Assembly (NCBI RefSeq): GCF_900115055.1
Contig: NZ_FOVD01000003.1
Span: 434,001 to 498,000 of the forward strand
From: Chryseobacterium oleae
GTDB lineage: Bacteria > Bacteroidota > Bacteroidia > Flavobacteriales > Weeksellaceae
Length of the DNA stretch: 64,000 bases
Reading direction: 5' to 3'
In this document: in pieces, positions 60,703-64,000 of the stretch
Layout: each line of letters begins with the position of its first letter
How positions within the stretch are numbered: position 1 is the first letter of the stretch
Translations under genes and position numbers: made by a program
The notes under the pieces: generated by a model
Told to the model about the DNA's origin: nothing
Seen by the model: the letters and a program-made list of their open reading frames with translations, nothing else
Database searches by the model: none

Positions 60703-62073
60703 TTATGTGTTAAGTTCTCTAACTAACCGAAATCCCCACATATTGGAACGGATAAGCCAAGAATAATATGCTGACCTGTAAGATGTACGAATATTTTGAG
60801 GCATATAATCCCATCCGCCACCACGTAATACAGGGAATTGAGAGACTCCTAATGTACGGGGTAATTCATTATATGGACCTGTATTATACGAATCTTCCCA
60901 AGCATCGGCAACAAATTCTCTTGCGTTTCCTGTAACATCATACAATCCCCAATTATTGGGTTTAAAACTACCTACACTTGCAGTATAAGCAGCTCCATCA
61001 TTACAATTTACCTTGATAAATTGATACCCTGTAGCTGCATCCGTTGATTCATCATAAACTGCCGCATAACCACAAGCATCATTTACATTATCCCCCCAAA
61101 AGAAAGCAGTATTGCTTCCTGCTTTTGCTGCATACTCCCATTCTGCTTCAGTGGGTAACCTGTATTTAGCTCCTGTTTTTGACGAAAGCCAAGCAGCATA
61201 ATCTTCAGCATCCTTACGTGTTACACAAGTAACAGGAAAGTCTCCTTTTTGTGGAAAACCAGGATTTCTCCAAGATAAATTTTCATGATACATAGGGAAT
61301 TCAGGATCACTAATCTGAGGTTGGCCGGTAAACCCTAGTGCACCTTTAGCCTCTTTACGATTAGTTTCCCGCACAAATTCAGCATATTGGTCCACAGTTA
61401 CCTCAGTTTTTGATATTGCGAAAGACTTGCCAATTTTCACTTGATGTCTGGGACTTTCCCAAGCAACGCGATAAGAATCTACATTAAGTGCCTGATGTTG
61501 CTCCGTAGTGCCTCCTATGAAATAGTTTCCTATCGGTAATACTACCATCTCAGTACAATAAAAACCACTGCAATCTTTAATTACCTCAAAAGGCTGGAAC
61601 ACTTTTGTATCCTTTACAGGTGGCAGCTGCATAAACTTAGTTGAACTGTAGGAAGGTGACCGAAGCATATTAAATTGAGCACCCCACAAAGACATATCTG
61701 CTCTCAGATATTTATTTGATAATTGCCCACCTGGGAAACTGTTATTTTCAAAATTTGGACATTGCTGTATCATTCCTTTTGCCTGATTACTAAGCTGAGT
61801 TAAGTTTTCAATAAAATCACCATTACATTCGTCCTTTTTTATCAGGGAAAGTGCTTTATTTGCCTTCTCATAAATTACCTTATAAGTTGCGTCACAATAA
61901 TTTTTAGGCCACGTTTTTAAATCAGATGCATCTTTAAAAGTTTGCGTTAACTCATTAATTACCAATTCAAATTCAGGATTCCTATCACTACAATTATTTT
62001 GGTGATCTTCACTTTGAGAACAAGAATTTACAACAAAAAATGTTATTGTAAAGAATATTACTTTTTTAATCAT
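60703..62073 (-). CDS. Lipoprotein with formylglycine-generating-enzyme (SUMF1) domain
   Basis: 456 residues. The lipoprotein signal is FFTITFFVVNSCSQSE (Cys about 18). A helical region (about 30-150) precedes the FGE/SUMF1 fold (about 165-450) with MVVLPIGNYFIGGT, TCVTRKDAEDYAAWL, RLPTEAEWEYAAKAG, NNWGLYDVTGNAREFVADAW and final WGFRLVREL. In Bacteroidota such lipoproteins include gliding/T9SS proteins GldJ and GldK, and others of unknown role; the active-site Cys pair of true FGE is not evident. It shares an operator with the OYE gene. Confidence 0.88.
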   Translation of the reverse strand: MIKKVIFFTITFFVVNSCSQSEDHQNNCSDRNPEFELVINELTQTFKDASDLKTWPKNYCDATYKVIYEKANKALSLIKKDECNGDFIENLTQLSNQAKGMIQQCPNFENNSFPGGQLSNKYLRADMSLWGAQFNMLRSPSYSSTKFMQLPPVKDTKVFQPFEVIKDCSGFYCTEMVVLPIGNYFIGGTTEQHQALNVDSYRVAWESPRHQVKIGKSFAISKTEVTVDQYAEFVRETNRKEAKGALGFTGQPQISDPEFPMYHENLSWRNPGFPQKGDFPVTCVTRKDAEDYAAWLSSKTGAKYRLPTEAEWEYAAKAGSNTAFFWGDNVNDACGYAAVYDESTDAATGYQFIKVNCNDGAAYTASVGSFKPNNWGLYDVTGNAREFVADAWEDSYNTGPYNELPRTLGVSQFPVLRGGGWDYMPQNIRTSYRSAYYSWLIRSNMWGFRLVRELNT

Positions 62074-62148
62074 ATATAATGTTTTAAAAATTTATTGTAT
62101 TGACAAAGTCCATCTTCATTTAGACGCATATGTTATGCATTTAACACT

Positions 62149-62228
62149 ACAAAGATACCCTCATCAAATGGGGGACATATGATAAAAAACCACATAAAAA
62201 TGGTAAAACTCCGAAATTAAAATAGTTA
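62149..62228 (-). promoter_or_regulatory. 80-bp promoter/operator, copy 2
   Basis: A gap-free match to 60302-60381 (68 of 80). It starts with the -7 box CAAAGATA (minus-strand TATCTTTG, 62150-62157). The distal end overlaps the AraC stop codon by three bases. Confidence 0.75.
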
Positions 62229-63107
62229 TTTTTTTTTCTGCTCCAATTTGAAATCAGAAGGTGAAGCCTCCGTCTGTTTTTTAAAAAATTTAGTGAAATT
62301 GGTGGGTTCGTCGAAGCCTAGTGCAAAGCTTATTTCTTTGATACTTAAATCCTCATGAGTCAGAAGACGTTTACTTTCTAATATAATATGGTCAGTAATA
62401 TATGATTTGGGAGATTTTCCCAATGTTGCTTCAATTGCTTTTTGCAATTTTCTGTCACTTATATGTAGCTTATCGGCATAGTCTTTTACAGTTTTGTATT
62501 CAGTAAAATTCTGCCGAACTAATTTCTTAAATGCCATGGTATATGAGGAATCTTTACCGGACAGTTTATTTTTATAATTATTGCTTTTTATTAAGCTCCT
62601 TTCTGCATAATTTAAAATGTTTGATAAACCGTTGTGCAAAATAGATGCTTGAACAGTATCAAATTCATGATTTAGTTCAACAATTAAAGAGGCAATAATT
62701 TCCTGGAAAATAGTTCCTTCATGTTCCTTCAATTCAAAAAAGGTAGTACCGCCAAGAGGGTTAAAAATATGAGCATTGGATAAAAAGGATTTATTATAAG
62801 CAGACCTTGCATAAAATGTTTCAGTAAAAGCAATTAAAATGCCTTCGTAGTTTACATCGGGAACAAAGTGATGTACCTGATTGGGACTTACTATCCAAAC
62901 ATCATTAGCTTTAAACTTTATTTCCTCAAAATCCACAAAGTAAGTTCCTTCGCCCTGCGTGATGTACTGGATGATATAAAAATCGGTTCTGTGAGGCCGG
63001 AACACGGCTTCGGCTCCCCTTTTTATTCTTTCAGAAATGCTGATAATGTGCATATTCTGATCTTTATTAGAAATGGGTTTAAAAGAATAATTTGTGATAC
63101 TTTTCAT
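62226..63107 (-). CDS. AraC family transcriptional regulator
   Basis: 293 residues. The cupin-type N-terminus (FRPHRTDFYIIQYITQGEGTYFVDF, VWIVSPNQVHHFVPD) is followed by a double HTH at about 195-290, with DYADKLHISDRKLQKAIEATLGKSP and ALGFDEPTNFTKFFKKQTEASPS. It is encoded directly upstream of the FGE-like and OYE genes, whose duplicated operators are likely its targets. A small-molecule inducer binding the cupin domain is expected. Confidence 0.92.
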   Translation of the reverse strand: MKSITNYSFKPISNKDQNMHIISISERIKRGAEAVFRPHRTDFYIIQYITQGEGTYFVDFEEIKFKANDVWIVSPNQVHHFVPDVNYEGILIAFTETFYARSAYNKSFLSNAHIFNPLGGTTFFELKEHEGTIFQEIIASLIVELNHEFDTVQASILHNGLSNILNYAERSLIKSNNYKNKLSGKDSSYTMAFKKLVRQNFTEYKTVKDYADKLHISDRKLQKAIEATLGKSPKSYITDHIILESKRLLTHEDLSIKEISFALGFDEPTNFTKFFKKQTEASPSDFKLEQKKK

Positions 63108-63451
63108 TTTTTAAATAATCTAAACTTTAAAAGGAAGAAATAATCCCAGCAGGTTTATCTATACTTGAGAAGCTACAAAATATTTCCAAAGAAAAATTAT
63201 AAAATATTTCTGCAAATTCTTGTTACTAGGACCGGAATTGATTTCATCAGAATTTAAAACATCCAAAATTCTTAGAAAATCATTGCAATATAGATATTTT
63301 ACTTTTTATAAAACCTAACACAAAAATTAACTTAAGGTATTGATTATTAACAATTAACACCTTATGGCTATTTTACATCTATAGTTTAAAATACTAATTT
63401 TGTTTGCACAAGAAAACAGCAATACAAATGATAAACTTTTTAAATTCAATT
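63108..63451. other. Divergent intergenic region at the right end
   Basis: About 340 bp, AT-rich, between AraC (minus) and the porin-like gene (plus). A -7 box for the latter lies at 63395. No other element is recognised. Confidence 0.5.
63395..63402 (+). promoter_or_regulatory. -7 box TAATTTTG
   Basis: A perfect TAnnTTTG, about 50 bp before the ATG of the porin-like gene. Confidence 0.5.
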
Positions 63452-64000
63452 ATGAAAAATCTATTTTTAGCATTAACATTGGCTTCAGGGTCCTTTGCTT
63501 TTGCCCAAGAAAAATCTTCAAAATCTTCAGTGGCAGTCGGACTAAAATCCGGCTTAAATATTTCTACCGTGTCTTCCAGCGCTTCAAAATCAAAAGCAGG
63601 ATTCTATGGTGGTTTTTTTGTAAACTTCTCAATTTCTTCAAGCATTAGTATACAGCCCGAAGTACTATATAACGGCTTGGGGGCAAAAAAAGCAGCCGAC
63701 ACTGATTTAAAATCAAATTTAGATTATATTTCGGTCCCAGTAATGTTTCAATACAGAGTTATACCACAGCTTTTCCTTGAAGCAGGTCCTCAGTTTAGCT
63801 TTCTGGTGAATGCTAAATATAACTTTCCATCAAGTGTAAACGCTAAGGATGTTGTAAAAACTTTTGATTTTGGATTAGGACTAGGGACGGGATATTATTT
63901 TACGCACAATTTTGGGCTTACTGCGAGATATTTTGCAGGTATAACAAATATTATTGAGGAGGGAGCTCCGGTAAATACGTCAAAAGGAAGAAATAATGTG
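63452..64000 (+). CDS. Outer-membrane beta-barrel protein (PorT/OMP_b-brl type), 5' part
   Basis: The reading frame runs off the right edge; 183 codons are visible. The signal peptide is MKNLFLALTLASGSFAFAQ. Alternating strands follow (GFYGGFFVNFSISSSISIQP, YISVPVMFQYRV, FLEAGPQFSFLV, GLGTGYYFTHNFGLTARYF), the pattern of small outer-membrane barrels of the PorT family. An in-frame ATG at 63428 exists, but the signal peptide begins at 63452. Confidence 0.85.
   Translation, partial: MKNLFLALTLASGSFAFAQEKSSKSSVAVGLKSGLNISTVSSSASKSKAGFYGGFFVNFSISSSISIQPEVLYNGLGAKKAADTDLKSNLDYISVPVMFQYRVIPQLFLEAGPQFSFLVNAKYNFPSSVNAKDVVKTFDFGLGLGTGYYFTHNFGLTARYFAGITNIIEEGAPVNTSKGRNNV

Overview
The window looks like the chromosome of a Chryseobacterium-like flavobacterium (Bacteroidota, Weeksellaceae). 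The sequence is AT-rich. Genes rarely carry Shine-Dalgarno sequences, and many start just downstream of the Bacteroidota -7 box TAnnTTTG. One secreted enzyme ends in a type IX secretion sorting domain. Lipoproteins, QVGINT-type surface proteins and double-glycine leader peptides of the Chryseobacterium type are also present. This assignment is inferred from gene content; no rRNA or complete tRNA gene is present to confirm it.

Left part (1-22 kb): a MacA/MacB-like efflux operon is divergent from an NtrC-type regulator and its histidine kinase, with a sigma-54-like promoter and a 37-bp palindrome between them. Then come a kinase/NarL-type regulator pair, a DJ-1/PfpI protein behind two CRP-like palindromes, a lipoprotein, a membrane-anchored patatin, an AraC regulator, an NmrA-like reductase, a HEAT-repeat protein, a VWA/MoxR-type AAA pair and a TPR-HTH regulator.

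Middle part (22-41 kb): two loci combine QVGINT surface-protein genes with a conserved pair of small helix-turn-helix (HTH) proteins. They flank a cyclic-nucleotide phosphodiesterase gene. Next are tandem PAS-like/LuxR paralogues, two Cys-rich double-glycine peptides, a secreted M60 metallopeptidase with a T9SS tail, an exported NTF2/DJ-1 fusion and a membrane AraC regulator.

Right part (41-64 kb): a 3' fragment of a tRNA gene with its terminator lies at 40.9 kb and may be an attachment-site scar. To its right is a minus-strand catabolic operon (GMC oxidoreductase, Rossmann reductase, amidohydrolase/decarboxylase, aldehyde dehydrogenase, P450, metallo-hydrolase, second Rossmann protein, beta-helix protein). 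Around it are a Crp/Fnr regulator, a third QVGINT/HTH locus, a MocR-type regulator, an Old Yellow Enzyme, a formylglycine-generating-enzyme-like lipoprotein, an AraC regulator and a partial porin-like gene.

Two regulatory signatures tie the right part together. Five copies of a 22-23 bp-spaced CCAGTTT direct repeat (LytTR-operator-like geometry) occur only between 43.7 and 59.1 kb. A duplicated 80-bp promoter/operator precedes both the Old Yellow Enzyme and the FGE-like lipoprotein. The best candidate for an undescribed system is the recurrent QVGINT + HTH1 + HTH2 module, one copy of which contains the CCAGTTT sites.
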